A model generated the notes under the pieces. That model had not been told where the DNA came from and searched no databases. It saw only the letters and a program-made list of their open reading frames with translations. The translations under genes were made by a program, and so were the position numbers. 64,000 bases of DNA from Papio anubis (Eukaryota; Chordata; Mammalia; Primates; Cercopithecidae), in contig NC_044995.1 in NCBI RefSeq assembly GCF_008728515.1, positions 47,137,084-47,201,083 of the forward strand, written 5' to 3'. Positions 1 to 36,449 of the stretch are shown here, in pieces. Each line of letters begins with the position of its first letter. The first letter of the stretch is position 1.

Positions 1-116
1 GTAGAGACGGGGTTTCACCGTGTTAGCCAAGATGGTCTTGATCTCCTGACCTTGTGATCCGCCCGTCTTGGCCTCCCAAAGTGCTGGGATTACAGGCGTG
101 AGCCACCGCGCCCAGC
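1..116 (-). repeat. Alu 5' part, truncated by window edge
   Basis: Reverse complement of the Alu left arm, from the A-rich linker side to the CGCGGTGGCTC promoter end. Confidence 0.9.
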
Positions 117-405
117 CTTTTTTTTTTTTTTGAGACAGAGTTGTTGCGCAGACTAGAGTACAATATTGTGGTCTCGGCTCACTGCAACCTCCACCTCCTG
201 GGTTCAAGCGATTCTCCTGCCTCAGCCTCCCAAGTAGTTGAGACTACAGGCGCCTGCCATCATGCCCAGCTAATTTTTGTATTTTTAGTAGAGATGGGGT
301 TTCACCATATTGGCCAGAATGGTCTCGAACTCCTGACTTAAGGTGATCTGCCCCCCTCGGCCTCCCAAAGTGCTGGGGTTCCAGGAGTGAGCCACTGCAC
401 CCAGC
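117..405 (-). repeat. Alu
   Basis: A poly-T run at 117-131, then a full reverse-complement dimeric Alu ending GCCACTGCACCCAGCC. Confidence 0.93.
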
Positions 406-589
406 CAACTACTTTTAACCTCAGAGAAGAGGATGCACGTGGGGGCCTGGGGTTATCCACTGTCTTACTCCTTGTTCCAAGTCTCTGAAAACCTGTAACT
501 CCATCAGATCGTGGCCTTGCAGGAAAGCCTAAGGTTCACAGGGACAGATAGGTCTGCGTTAAGAGTACAGATTAGAAATGAAACTCAGG

Positions 590-906
590 GAGCCAGGCGC
601 AGTGGCTCATACCTACAATCCCAGTGCCTTGCGGGGCCAAGGCAGGGGGATTGCTTAAGCCAGGAGTTGGAGACCAGCCTGGGCAACATGGTGAAACCCT
701 GTCTCTACAAAAAATTAGCTGGGTGTGGTGGCATGCACCTGTAGTCCCTCTCAGCTACACAGGAGGCTGAGGTGCGAGAATCGCCTGAGACTGGGGAGGT
801 CAAGGCTGCAGTGAGTGGTGATCTTACCACTGCACTACAGCCTAGGCAACAGAGTAAGACTCCCGACTCAAAAAACACAACAAAACAAAACAAAACAAAA
901 AAAAAG
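590..906 (+). repeat. Alu (old, J-like)
   Basis: Starts GCCAGGCGCAGTGGCTC and ends in an AAACA-rich tail. The J-like right arm reads 'GTCAAGGCTGCAGTGAG'. Confidence 0.9.
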
Positions 907-1229
907 AGAGAGAAACTCAGTTACGAACAGTGTGATAAGGACAAAAAGTATGCAATGAATGTTACTAAAGCTGATCTATGGCCAGGGGTGGGTGCCAGAG
1001 GCCACTGGCTCTATGGGCATGGGAGTTTTTTCCTAAGATCAGGCAGTGCCCCCACCACACACACCATGGCTCCATGCACTTGTGCCTCTGAGGCACCCAT
1101 GAGGCTGGAATCACACAGTCATTCATTCCCCTTACAGGCTCCTGTCTGTGGCTTACACTGGGCGGCGTTCTGCATATCCCTGTGTCTGAAAGACCGATCA
1201 GAGTGCCTGGCACACAGTAAGTGCTTAAT

Positions 1230-1545
1230 AACTGTGCTTGAATGCAAAATTCAAGAACCGTTGAACAAAAATAAAAATGCTACCACATGGGATATTATTC
1301 GGTGTGAAAAAAAAATGAGCTATCAAGGCACGAACAGACATGGGGGAACTGTCAATGCATACTGCCAAGTGAAAGGAGCCACACGCGGTGCGATTCCAGC
1401 TACAGGGCAATCTGGAAAAGTCCGATCCACGGAGACAGACAGGTTGGTGATTTCCAGGGGATTGGACGGACAGAGCACAGGGGCCTTTCAGCAGGGAGAG
1501 GCCTCTTTGTTCAGAACAATAAAGGTGGACGCACAGCATCCAACA
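1230..1545 (+). repeat. L1M-type 3' fragment
   Basis: Contains the old-L1 pattern 'ACTGCCAAGTGAAAGGAGCC ... TGGAAAAGTC ... GGAGACAGACAGG.TGGTGATTTCCAGGGG', typical of mammalian-wide L1 3' ends. Confidence 0.6.
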
Positions 1546-1630
1546 TCCATTCAAATCACAGAACCCTCTACACCAGGAACCAACCCTAACAGAGACCGTA
1601 GACTCTGGGTGGTGGTGATTTTATGTATTT

Positions 1631-1912
1631 ATTTTTAGAGACAGGGTCTCGCTCTGTCGCCCAGGTTGCAGTGTAGTGGCATGATCATAGCTCACTGCAG
1701 CCTCAATCTCCTAGCCTCCAGCAATCCTCCCGTCTTAGTCTCCTGAGTAGCTGAGACCGCCACTGCTTGGCTAATTTTAAAATTTTTTTCTTATAGAGAT
1801 GGAGTTTTGTCATGTTGCCCGGGCTGGTCTCCAACTCCCAGGCTCAAGTGATCCTCCTACGTCGGCCTCCCAAAGTGCTGGGATAACAGGCTTAAGCCAC
1901 AGTGCCCGGCCT
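1631..1912 (-). repeat. Alu (J-like)
   Basis: Reverse-complement Alu, from GAGACAGGGTCTCGCTCTGTC to CACAGTGCCCGGCC. Confidence 0.9.
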
Positions 1913-2065
1913 GAGTGCAATGATTGTAACCAGTCCACTGCTCTGGAAGGTGATGTTGGTAACGCGTGGCTTGGCTTGGCTTTGGGGAAGGAGGTGTATG
2001 GGAACTTTCTGTACCTCCCAATCGATTTTGCTGTGACCCTAAAACTGCTCTAAGAGTAGTTTTAG

Positions 2066-2353
2066 GCTGGGCACAGTGGCTCAAGCCTGTAATCCCAGCA
2101 CTTTGGGAGGCCGAGATGGGGGATCGCGAGGGTCAGGAGATCCCGAGACCATCTGGCTAACGGTGAAACTACATCTCTAAAAAATACAAAAACTAGCCAG
2201 GAGAGGTGGGCGAGCGCCTGTAGTCCCAGCTACTGGGAGGCTGAGGCAGGAGAATAGAAGTAAACCGGGGCCGGAGCTTGAGCCAGGATCTGGCCACTGC
2301 CTCCAGTCTGGGTGACAGGCGAGACTCTGTCTCAAAAAAAAAAAAAAAAAAAG
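2066..2353 (+). repeat. AluY, indel-damaged
   Basis: Young-type Alu ('ACTAGCCAGGAGAGGTGG') with many short losses, for example 'GGATCTGGCCACTGCCTCCAG'. It borders the damaged CHAF1A exon. Confidence 0.85.
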
Positions 2354-2371
2354 TAGTTTAAAAAAAACACA

Positions 2372-2665
2372 AGCTGGGAGGTGGCTCATGCCTGTAATCC
2401 CAGCACTTTGGGAGGCGAGAGGCAGGTGGATCACGAAGTCAGGGAGTTTGAGACCAGCCTGATCAACATGAGGTGAAGCCTGCTCTCTACTAAAAATACA
2501 AAAGTGTGGGTGTGGTGGTACACACCTGTAATCCCAACTACTCAGGAGGCTGAGGCAGGAGAATGCAGCTTGAACCGGAGTGGGGTTGCAGTGAACTGAG
2601 ATGCTTGCCACTCCAGCCTGGGTGCAGAACAAGACTCCCATTTTACAATCCAAAACAAACAGCAA
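2372..2665 (+). repeat. Alu, indel-damaged
   Basis: 'AAGCTGGGAGGTGGCTCATG' start with missing bases, then a recognisable dimer to an AAACA tail. Confidence 0.8.
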
Positions 2666-2708
2666 GCAAACAAAAAGCCGCCCCAGGGGCACCACTGCCG
2701 CCCTCCAC

Positions 2709-28516
<25,808 letters not shown>

Positions 28517-28638
28517 CGCCCCGGCAGCGGCTCGAGCTCCTCTCAGGCGGAGGAGGCGCGGGCTCCCCTCAGGTGGCCGCTGCTCTTCGCCCTCCCGCCC
28601 GCGCCGCAGCTGCTGCCGCCGCGGCCGCCGCGCTCGTA

Positions 28639-28649
28639 TTTGGCGGGAA
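28639..28649 (+). promoter_or_regulatory. E2F-type site
   Basis: TTTGGCGGGAA is a strong match to the E2F consensus. It lies about 123 bp upstream of the CHAF1A ATG, where E2F sites sit in many S-phase genes. Confidence 0.7.
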
Positions 28650-28675
28650 CCGCGGCTACCCCAGTGGTCCGCGCG

Positions 28676-28683
28676 CCAATTGG
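28676..28683. promoter_or_regulatory. Palindromic CCAAT box (NF-Y type)
   Basis: CCAATTGG gives a CCAAT box on both strands about 160 bp upstream of the CHAF1A ATG, between the E2F site and the E-box. Confidence 0.5.
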
Positions 28684-28694
28684 GCGAGCCCGGG

Positions 28695-28702
28695 TCACGT
28701 GA
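28695..28702. promoter_or_regulatory. TCACGTGA E-box (USF/MYC type)
   Basis: A perfect palindromic CACGTG core with flanking T and A, followed by a further CGG, inside the CHAF1A CpG island. Confidence 0.55.
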
Positions 28703-28940
28703 CGGCCCGCCTCGGGAATTGAGGAGCGCCGGGGGCATCCTCGCGAGAGCTGTGACTTCTATTCCTCCCAGGGCTCGCCCATTGATATTTCCGCGGGGGA
28801 CGGGGCTTCCCCTCGGAGGCCTGTCATTGGCTGGGAGGAGCTGCCCTGCGATTGGGGAAAGAAGGTGTCAAGCTGATTGTCCTGCGCTGTGACTGGCTGA
28901 TCGCGTGGGATAGTCCCTAAGAGGAGGGAGGCCCAGGCTC

Positions 28941-28948
28941 TTACGTCA
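28941..28948. promoter_or_regulatory. CRE/ATF-like site
   Basis: TTACGTCA (reverse TGACGTAA) is a near-consensus CREB/ATF site about 430 bp upstream of the CHAF1A ATG at the outer edge of the island. Confidence 0.45.
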
Positions 28949-29179
28949 CCAGGAGAACGTTTTACGCAGGGCGCAGATGACAACTTCAAAGAGGGATTTA
29001 GATGAGGAACCTGGAGTTTTGAGTTTATCCTAATGGGACATCGGCTAAATATAGCAACAGTAATTAAAATTATAAATTGCTTTCTACAAGAACAATAAAA
29101 CGAAGTCTGGGGAGCGCTTCAGACGTATTTGACATTCAGTAAATAACATGTAGAATGAACGAAATGGACGAGATGGTTT

Positions 29180-29545
29180 CTGGTTTAATCCTCGGGAAAT
29201 TGGCACATGCTGTTTCTCTGCCTAGAATAATCTTTTCGCAGCTCTTTTCCTGGATAATTTATACTTTTCGGATCTTATATCGGCACCCCAGGAAGCCTTT
29301 TCTTCCCCAACCCTGACAAGATCAAGTGCCTACAGCACTGTTCTTTTTCTTAAAGCAATTACAGCTGTGTCTTTGTATTAGTTTCTTATTTGACGAATGA
29401 ATTAATTTCTGCTTTTGTCATTAGTTCTGACGAGGGCAGGACTCATTCCTCACTGGAACCCCAGAACCTGTTAGTAACTGATCATATTTACCAGGTCAAT
29501 AAATATTTGAGTGAATATATAAATATTTGATTGAACTGTGTAGAT
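29180..29545 (+). repeat. L2 3' end
   Basis: Pattern: 'CACATGCTGTTTCTCTGCCTAGAAT', then 'CCAGGAAGCCTTTTC', and a final 'CAATAAATATTTGAGTGAAT'. Confidence 0.7.
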
Positions 29546-29601
29546 CAAACAGATTCAAAGCCTCACACAAAACAGAACTTCAGTGTCAGCTTGTGAGTCT
29601 A

Positions 29602-29906
29602 GAAACAGGCTGACTGGCTGGCTGGCTGGCTTGCTTGCTTGCTTTTCTTTCTTTTCTTTCTTTCTTTCTTTTTTTCTTTCTTTTCTTTCTTTCTTTCTTT
29701 TTTTCTTTCTTTGTTTTCTTTCCTTCTTTCTTTTCTTTCCCTTTCTTCCTTTTTTTCTTCTTTCTTTTCTTTCTTTTTTCTTTCTTTTTTTTCTTTCCTT
29801 TCTTTTCTTTTTTCTTTCTTCTATCTTTCTTTCCTTTTTTCCTTTCCTTTTTCTTTCCAAAGTGTTGGGATTACAGGCGTGAGCCACCGCGCCCAGCGGA
29901 AACAGG
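29602..29906 (-). repeat. TTTC microsatellite fused to an Alu 5' end
   Basis: A (GGCT)(CTTG) transition, then about 220 bp of impure TTTC/TTTTC (29640-29858), then only the last 40 bp of a reverse-complement Alu (29859-29898). GAAACAGG flanks both ends (29602-29609, 29899-29906). Confidence 0.85.
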
Positions 29907-30054
29907 TTTTCTTCCACACCAATTTAATCTCAGAAGGAGAGGTGAGCACAGAAGATTGGACTTTAGCCCAAGTTTGAAATTCTATTGAAGTAGATTGGAT
30001 AATTAAGCCAGTAGTGTTTGTTGGGAAAAGTGTGGAGAAATAGAAAATTTGGGG

Positions 30055-30310
30055 ACACAACTTTGGGCAAGTCATATCATTGCTCAATATTTCAGTTTCC
30101 CTGTCTGAGCTATGAAGATGTTTTCAACCCCTTCTCTGACATTCTGGCATTTTTCATTGATTTACAGTGGTGGATCACAGTTAAGGGCACATGAGCTCTT
30201 ATCAGAGCTTATCAGAGCACATCAATAAGCTCTTTCAAAGTATTCCTAATAGCCTCATAAAAATCTTGGGAAGTGAGGTTAGGGTGTATATATTCTGAAA
30301 TAACTCCCTG
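30055..30310 (+). repeat. MIR-type fragments
   Basis: 'TTTGGGCAAGTCATATCATTG...CAGTTTCCCTGTCTGAG' and later 'AATAGCCTCATAAAAATCTTGGGAAGTGAGG' match the MIR core. Confidence 0.6.
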
Positions 30311-30330
30311 ATTGACCTAGTCTATTACCT

Positions 30331-30630
30331 TTTTTTTTTTTTTTTTTTTTGAGACAGAGTCTCGCTTTGTAGCCCAGGCTGGAGTGCAGTGGCGTGATCT
30401 CGGCTCACTGCAAGCTCCGCATCCCAGGTTCACGCCATTCTCCTGCCTCAGCCTCCCAAGTAGCTGGGACTACAGGTGTCCACCACCACACCTGGCTAAT
30501 TTTTGTATTTTTAGTAGAGACGGGGTTTCACTGTGTTAGCCAAGATGGTCTCGATCTCCTGACCTCGTGATCCTCCCGTTTTAGCCTCCCAAAGTGCTGG
30601 GATAACAGGCGTGAGCCACTGCGCCCGGCC
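30331..30630 (-). repeat. AluY-like
   Basis: Reverse-complement, full length, with a 20-base poly-T. Confidence 0.93.
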
Positions 30631-31049
30631 TAGTCTACTACTTTCTTTTGAGGCTTTTGGAAACTTCCAGCAATCTTCTGCTTCAAAAAATCAACAAAAT
30701 CTCTCAGCGATTTCAACACTTTTAAGTACCAAGCTTTTTAACTGTAGTCATTTTCTAGTTTCTCTTTTTTGATTCATTTAGTCATTCCAATTAATTATTT
30801 CCAATTCATTTTGTACATTTTTATCAATAACGGTTGATATAAAAATCCATATCAATAACCAGGTGTCAACCTGGGAAGTCTTCCTGGAAGAGGCGACATT
30901 CCACACAGCATCCTCTTTAGGTACAAAGGGTGGAGGAAAGACTCAGGAATAATGTAGAAGAGGGAAACGACGTTAGCAGAGTCTCATAGACAGCAAGGAT
31001 TATGAATTATAGAAGAGGAAGAAAGAATAGTTGAGAAGAATCTATGGGG

Positions 31050-31360
31050 ACTGGGAACGGCGGCTCACGCCTGTAATCCCAGCACTCTGGGAGGCTGAGA
31101 CAGGCGGATCACGAGGTCAGGAGATCGAGACCATCCTGGCTAACATGGTGAAACCCCGTCTCTACTAAAAATACAAAAAAATTAGCCAGGCAAAGTGGCC
31201 GGCACCTGTAGTCCCAGCTACATTCTCCCAGAGGCAGGAGAATGGCATAAACCTGGGAGCTGGAGCTTGCAGTGAGCCGAGATTGTGCCACTGCACTTCA
31301 GCCTGGGTGACAGAGCAAGACTCCGTCTCAAAAAAAAAAAAAAAAAAGAAAGAAAGAAAG
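31050..31360 (+). repeat. AluY-like
   Basis: Full-length plus-strand Alu with a GAAAG tail and a small scramble at 31222-31235. Confidence 0.92.
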
Positions 31361-31494
31361 AAAACGGAGAGAGACAGAGAGAGTTGATGGGGCCAAATTA
31401 TGCAGGCTTTGTAAAATATGTTAGGAAGTCTGGAGTGTATCCTAAGGGTGGTAGGCCAAATTAAAACAGGGGACTGGTGTGATCTGAATTGCAT

Positions 31495-31806
31495 TCTTTT
31501 TTTCTTTAGATGGAGTCTCACTCCATCGCCCAGGCTGGAGTGCAGTGGTGTGATCTCTGCTCACCGCAGCCTCCGCCTCCCAGGTTCAAGCGATTCTCCT
31601 GCCTCAGCCTCCTGAGTAGCTAGGATTACAGGAGTGCGCCAACACGCCCAGCTAATTTTTGTGTGTGGTTTTTTTTTTTGTTTTGTTTTGTAGAAACGGG
31701 GTTTCACCATGTTGGCCAGGCTGGTCTTGAACTCCTGACCTCGTGATCCACCCGCCTCTGCCTCCCTAAGTGCTGGGACTACAGGCGTAAGCCACTGCGC
31801 CCGACC
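31495..31806 (-). repeat. Alu
   Basis: Reverse-complement Alu with an expanded T/GTTTT linker at 31667-31690. Confidence 0.92.
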
Positions 31807-31973
31807 CTGAATTGCATTCTAGAAGCATCTTTCTGGCCGCCATGCCAGGGATGAATGGGAGGGGAGGACTAGTGGAAAGTATGGTCAGGGCATGAAGACA
31901 GACCTAGATGTCTCCATGTGTCACGTGGGCAACTGAATGGACGAACACAGGACAGAGAGAGAGGAAGAGAGGT

Positions 31974-32300
31974 GGCCAGGCACGGTGTCTCATACCTGTG
32001 ATCCCAGTACTTTGGGAGGCTAGGGGAGGAGAGGGTGGATCACCTGAGGTCAGGAGTTCGAGACCAGCGTGGCCAACATGGCGAAACCCTGTCTCTACTA
32101 AAAATACAAAAATTAGCCGAGCGTGGTGGTGCTCGCCTGTAATCCCAGCTACTCGGGGGGGCTGAGGCAGGAGAACCGCTTGAACTCGGGAGGCGGAGGT
32201 TGCAGTGAACCGAGATCACGCCACTGTACTCCAGCTTGGGCGACAAAGCAAGACTCCGTCTCAGAAAAAAAGCAAAAAAAAAAAAAAAGAAAGAAGGGGA
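31974..32300 (+). repeat. Alu
   Basis: Full-length plus-strand Alu ending just before the SH3GL1 CpG island. Confidence 0.92.
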
Positions 32301-32479
32301 GGGAGCCTGAACACTTAGAGGAACTGGATTTAGATTTAGCTAAGATGAGCAAACAGGAATCTGGAGAATCGTAACCAGGCAGGGGCCCCTTCTACTTCCC
32401 AACCTCCCTGGCCAGGTTTAAACTAAGCGCCTTTCCCAAGACGTTAGGGTCACCTCCGGGACTCCAGAGGGCGCTGAAC

Positions 32480-33180
32480 CTGCTACGGCCCCTCTAGGCT
32501 CCCCCCGCTCAACTCACTGACAGAGGCGGTGTCTCCCGCGGCAGACAACGTGCACGTGCGCTCTCCAGCCGGCAGAGGGCGCGCGTGAGCAGACGGGGCC
32601 GGGGGCGCGCGCGGGGGCCGGCACCGGAAGCGTGCGGTTGCCATGTAATATCCTGGCCGCGCGGGCGCGAGAGCGGCTGAGGCGGCGCCGGGGCGGGCGC
32701 GGAGCTGGCAAGCGGCTGGCGGAGGCGGCGCGCAGAGGGTCGGCGGCGCCCGGGAGCCTGTCGCTGGCGCGGTCCGGGCGGGAGGCTCGGCGGCAGGCGG
32801 CAGCATGTCGGTGGCGGGGCTGAAGAAGCAGTTCTACAAGGCGAGCCAGGTGAGCTCAGGCCCAGGCAGGGGCCGAGTCCCGGGCCCCGGGCTGCCCGGA
32901 TGAGGGGGCCAGGCCCGACCTGGCTCGGGAGGGGGCCGGAGGGACCGAGGTAGGGACGTTGGTGCGTGTCCCCCGCCGGGTGGGAAGAGCAAGGGACGGA
33001 CGGGGGTGATGAGGTGGCCCAGGCCCTGCCCGCCATGCGGGCTCCAGAAGCGGGGACAGAACCCCTGGGAGGAGGGGAGAGGCACCCAGGGGCTGCCCAG
33101 GGACGCGGACCTCACCCCTCCTCCCCTCCCCTGCAAAGGCGGGGTGCGGGGAGAGAAGGGGAAGAGAGGAGTCCCGAGGC
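32480..33180 (+). promoter_or_regulatory. SH3GL1: SH3GL1 CpG-island promoter
   Basis: CpG-dense sequence surrounds the SH3GL1 start codon, with several GC-box-like GGGGCGGG/GGGGCCGG runs at 32590-32710 and no TATA box. The 5' UTR is G+C-rich and probably begins around 32640-32690, but no start site can be fixed from sequence. Confidence 0.75.
32805..32849 (+). CDS. SH3GL1: SH3GL1 (endophilin A2) exon 1, coding part
   Basis: The sequence reads MSVAGLKKQFYKASQ and then a consensus donor (CAG|GTGAGC). Endophilin A2 is a BAR- plus SH3-domain protein that bends membrane and recruits dynamin and synaptojanin during clathrin-mediated and fast endophilin endocytosis. These 15 residues are the amphipathic H0 helix that inserts into the bilayer at the start of the N-BAR domain. 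Endophilins A1 and A3 also begin MSVAGLKKQF; the KASQ ending, the CpG-island context and the CHAF1A neighbour point to A2. The remaining exons (BAR domain, SH3 domain) are not in this window: the next one would begin LVSEKVGGAEG and was not seen up to position 64000. The G at -3 and T at +4 (GCAGCATGT) give an adequate start context. Confidence 0.94.
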
Positions 33181-33484
33181 TGTCGACACAGGATTCTTGC
33201 CAGATAACCCAGAGCCAGGGAAAATTGCTTCTAGAGCAGTTCTGTTCAAAATCCTCCGGATGGGCAAGGTACAAAGTTGAAAAGGTAGAGGGAGAAGTCA
33301 GTTTCCCCTCTCTGCTCCTCGGGCAGCCAGCCCCGTCTCTTTCCCCAGAGACAGGGACTGTCATCGACTCCGTATGTCCCTTTCGTAAGATACGTGTGTG
33401 CCTTTCCTTTAAAAACACGTACACTGTGATAGCATTTGCCACAGAATCCTGTGTGCTGTGGTTTTCATTACTTGGAGGTCACAC

Positions 33485-33665
33485 TGGAGCGGGATTTCTC
33501 CCCCTCCGTCAGCACTGTTGACATCTGGGGCTGGATTGTTCTCCGTGGTGGGGCCATCCTGGACACTGCGGGGTGCTGAGCAGCGCCCTGGCCTCCACCC
33601 TCTCCAGGCCAGGAGCACTCCCAAGTCGTGACAACCAAAAATATCTTGAGACATCACCCTGTGTC
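33485..33665 (-). repeat. MER5A-type fossil
   Basis: Reverse-complement pattern: 'TTGACATCTGGGGCTGGATTGTTC', 'GGCCTCCACCCTCTCCAGGCCAGGAGCAC', 'TGACAACCAAAAATATCTTGAG'. Confidence 0.8.
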
Positions 33666-33689
33666 CCCTGAGGAATAGAATCAATTCTC

Positions 33690-33790
33690 CTTCCCTCTCT
33701 ATTTTCCTTCCTTCCTTCCTCCTTCCCTCCCTCCCTGTCTCTCTCCCTTCCTCCCTTCTCTTCTTTCCTTCCTCCCTTCCTTCCCTGTCC
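33690..33790. repeat. (CCTT)n/(CCCT)n low-complexity tract
   Basis: About 100 bp, almost pure pyrimidine on the plus strand. Confidence 0.85.
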
Positions 33791-33827
33791 CCCAGGACTA
33801 CTGCACTAGACCATACTCCACACTTGT

Positions 33828-34134
33828 TGGATTTTTTTTTTTTTTTTTTTTTTGAGACGGAGTCACTCTCTGTCACCCCAGCTGGAGTGCAATGGTGCAA
33901 TCTCGGCTTACTGCAAGCTCCACCTCTTGGGTTCAAGCAATTCTCCTGCCTCAGCCTCCCCGGTAGCTGGAACTACAGGCATGTGCCACCGCACCCGGCT
34001 ACTTTTTGTAATTTTAGCAGAGACAGGGTTTCTCCATTTGGCCCAGGCTGGTCTCGAACTCCTGGCCTCAAGTGATCCGCCTGCCTCGGCCTCCCAACGT
34101 GCTGGGATTACAGGTGTGAGCGACTGTGCTTGGC
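33828..34134 (-). repeat. Alu
   Basis: Reverse-complement, full length, after a long poly-T. Confidence 0.93.
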
Positions 34135-34139
34135 CTACT

Positions 34140-34400
34140 TGGATCTTTTTAATGGGTACATTGTATTTCATTCCATTAGGTGTACCATAATTTATTTAAC
34201 CAGTTGTCAGTTGATAGATATTTCTGTTTACCGGAATTTTCTGCTACCATTACTACAATGAATAGCCAGTGAATATCTTTGCTCACCAGTGGGATTCGTT
34301 TTATAGGATGAATTCCCGGAAGTAGAATGTTGCATCGCAGCCTAAGTGCATTTGATTTGGACAGATAAAGGGTTTTTTGGAAAGTCCAGGACCCATTGCC
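34140..34400 (+). repeat. L1M-type fragment
   Basis: 'TACATTGTATTTCATTCCATTAGG', 'CCATAATTTATTTAACCAGTTG' and 'GGAAGTAGAATGTTGCATC' match the old-L1 pattern. Confidence 0.7.
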
Positions 34401-34495
34401 CATGAATGTGGTGAAAGCTGTGGATCCACTCTCCATAAAACTGGGCACACTTAAAATTTTCACTTTGCAATTTCAAATCCAGCAAGCCTCAAATT

Positions 34496-34790
34496 TGGCT
34501 GGGCACGGTGGCTCACACCTGTAATCCCAGCACTTTTGGGAGGCCGAGGTGGGAGAATCACTTGAAGCCAGGAGTTTGAGAGCAGCCTGGGCAACATGGC
34601 AAAACCCCATCTCTACTAACAATACAAGTATTTTGTATTTTTGCCTGTAACCCCGGCTACTAAGGAGGCTGAGACAGGAGAATCTCTTGAATCCAGGAGG
34701 TAGAGGTTGCAGTGAGCCAAGATTGCGCCACTGCACTCCAGTCTGGGTGACAGAGCGAGACTCCGTCTTGGAAAAAAAAAAAAAAAAAGC
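34496..34790 (+). repeat. Alu
   Basis: Plus-strand copy with an altered linker ('ATACAAGTATTTTGTATTTTTGCC'). Confidence 0.9.
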
Positions 34791-34896
34791 CTCAGATTGT
34801 TGAATCCTATTGGTCCATGCACTGCAGGGTGAGGTTGTGTGGAATTTGTGTGGATGGAGTCCACCGAGGAATGAGCAATGGTGTGTTTTCTTTTGT

Positions 34897-35146
34897 TTAT
34901 TTTTTTTTTTGAGATGGAGTCTCTCTGTCGCTCAGGCTGGAGTGCAGTGGCGCAATCTTGGCTCACTGCAAGCTCTGTCTCCCGGGTACACACAATTCTC
35001 CTGCCTCAGCCTCCCGTGTAGCTGGGACTACAGGTGCCGGCTACCACACCTGGCTAATTTTTTGTATTTTTAGTAGAGACGGGGTTTCACCATATTAGCT
35101 AGGTCCAAAGTGCTGGGATTACAAGCATGAGCCACTGCGCCCGGCC
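34897..35146 (-). repeat. Alu with internal deletion
   Basis: A reverse-complement Alu in which about 50 bp of the left arm is missing at 35102 ('TTAGCTAGG|TCCAAAGTGC'). Confidence 0.88.
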
Positions 35147-35298
35147 TGAGCAATGATCTTAGCAAATGCTTGGGCCGAGGTGGCAAACAGGGTTCTCTGC
35201 CCACAGTTTGGAGAGGCCCAGTGGGAGCAGAGAGAAACAAGTCCCCAGTAACACCCAGCTGGTACCTTTTGTCCCTGGAAAGAAAAAAGTAAGGACCC

Positions 35299-35590
35299 TG
35301 CCAGGTGCTGTGGCTCATGCCTGTAATCCCAGCACTTTGGAGGCTGAGGCAGGGGTTCCCTTGAGTTCAGGAGTTCAAGACCAGCCTGGGCAATATAGGG
35401 TGATCTCATCCCTACAAAATATCGAAAAGTTAGCCAGGTGTGGCGATGTACACCTGTAGTCCCAGCTACTTGGGAGGCTGAGGTGGGAGGACCACTGGAG
35501 CCCAGCAGTTCAAGGCTACAGTGAACTATGATCGTGCTGCTGCACTCCAGCCTGGGCAACAAAGTGAGACCCTGTCTCAAAAAATAAAGT
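35299..35590 (+). repeat. Alu (J-like)
   Basis: Full-length plus-strand copy with 'ACTATGATCGTGCTGCTGCACTCC'. Confidence 0.9.
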
Positions 35591-36449
35591 AACAACCCTA
35601 GTGGTTGTCTAGGGATATAGATACTTAGGGTCTGTCTCTAGACCCCAGGTGATGGTTAAACCCTGAAGAAAGATTTAATCCGGATGAATTTTAGGATTGT
35701 CGCTGAGAATAGCCCCACCCCCTTGCTCCAGTAGTTTGAGATCAGATGGCCTGGCCCTGGGTTAGACCTTGCCCAGCAGGCGTCAGACCCTCACCTGCGG
35801 ATTAGAGCATCGTAGAGCGCTGCTCCCTGGCAGGAAAGATGTTCTCAGAGGTCTCAGAGGAATTCCTGGGCCACTTTGTTCCGTGCCATAGACAGGTTTC
35901 TGGAAGCCACCCCCTCCCCTACCCCCAGCGATCAGGGCCTGTGCCCATGTTGTCCTGAGCTGACACCCTCTTTGGAGGAACGAGCCAGGCCTCTCATGCC
36001 AGCCACCAGGACTTTGTCTCTCTCGAGGGAAGCAGGATGACCTGCATTCAGATCTGAATGGCGCCTTGAAGCCTGGAAAGCACAGTGTGGTGTTAGCTGG
36101 GCTTAGGATTGCCTGTTTCCACATCCTGAGGCCTAGTCCCAAAGCACGATGGCCACAGCCCACCGTCAGGGCTGTCGTCTTGGCCTCCTGGTCAATTCTG
36201 TCTCGAGTCATGCTCTTAGAAGTCGCCCTGACTGCGTTCCTTGCTCCTCTGCGATCATTGCCATGGTTCCCTCTGACATCTCAGCTGTTATCTGGACATA
36301 TCCAACTATTTGTGTTTCTCTTTTTGTTTTTAGTATAATAACAACTCTTTCACCCTCTCCTGTGCCTGTTGAAAAGTGATCTCTCCTTACCTAGTGGTAT
36401 GAACATTTACTGCATTCTCACCATGTGAACGGGCGGTATGCTTTATACC

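Larger units (their letters stand above)
1..2708 (-). other. CHAF1A: CHAF1A 3' intron or downstream sequence; no terminal exon seen
   Basis: The segment beyond the last recognised exon is filled by Alus and an L1M 3' fragment. The unique pieces are about 406-589, 907-1230 and 1913-2065. I looked for the last coding exon (an acidic run of glutamates, then a Gly/Ala-rich tail) and did not find it. It either lies beyond position 1 or is lost. Confidence 0.5.
28961..32479. other. Intergenic segment between CHAF1A and SH3GL1
   Basis: About 3.5 kb with no exon that I can recognise. It holds an L2 3' end, a TTTC microsatellite fused to an Alu end, MIR-like pieces, four Alus, and unique sequence at 30640-31045 and 31810-31970. 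Confidence 0.7.

Noticed and set aside
772..1638. 288-codon open frame on the plus strand
   Set aside because: It runs from an Alu right arm into an L1M fragment and an intron; no protein similarity.
29555..29988. Long Phe/Ser/Leu or Lys/Glu/Arg-rich open frames
   Set aside because: Translations of the TTTC microsatellite.
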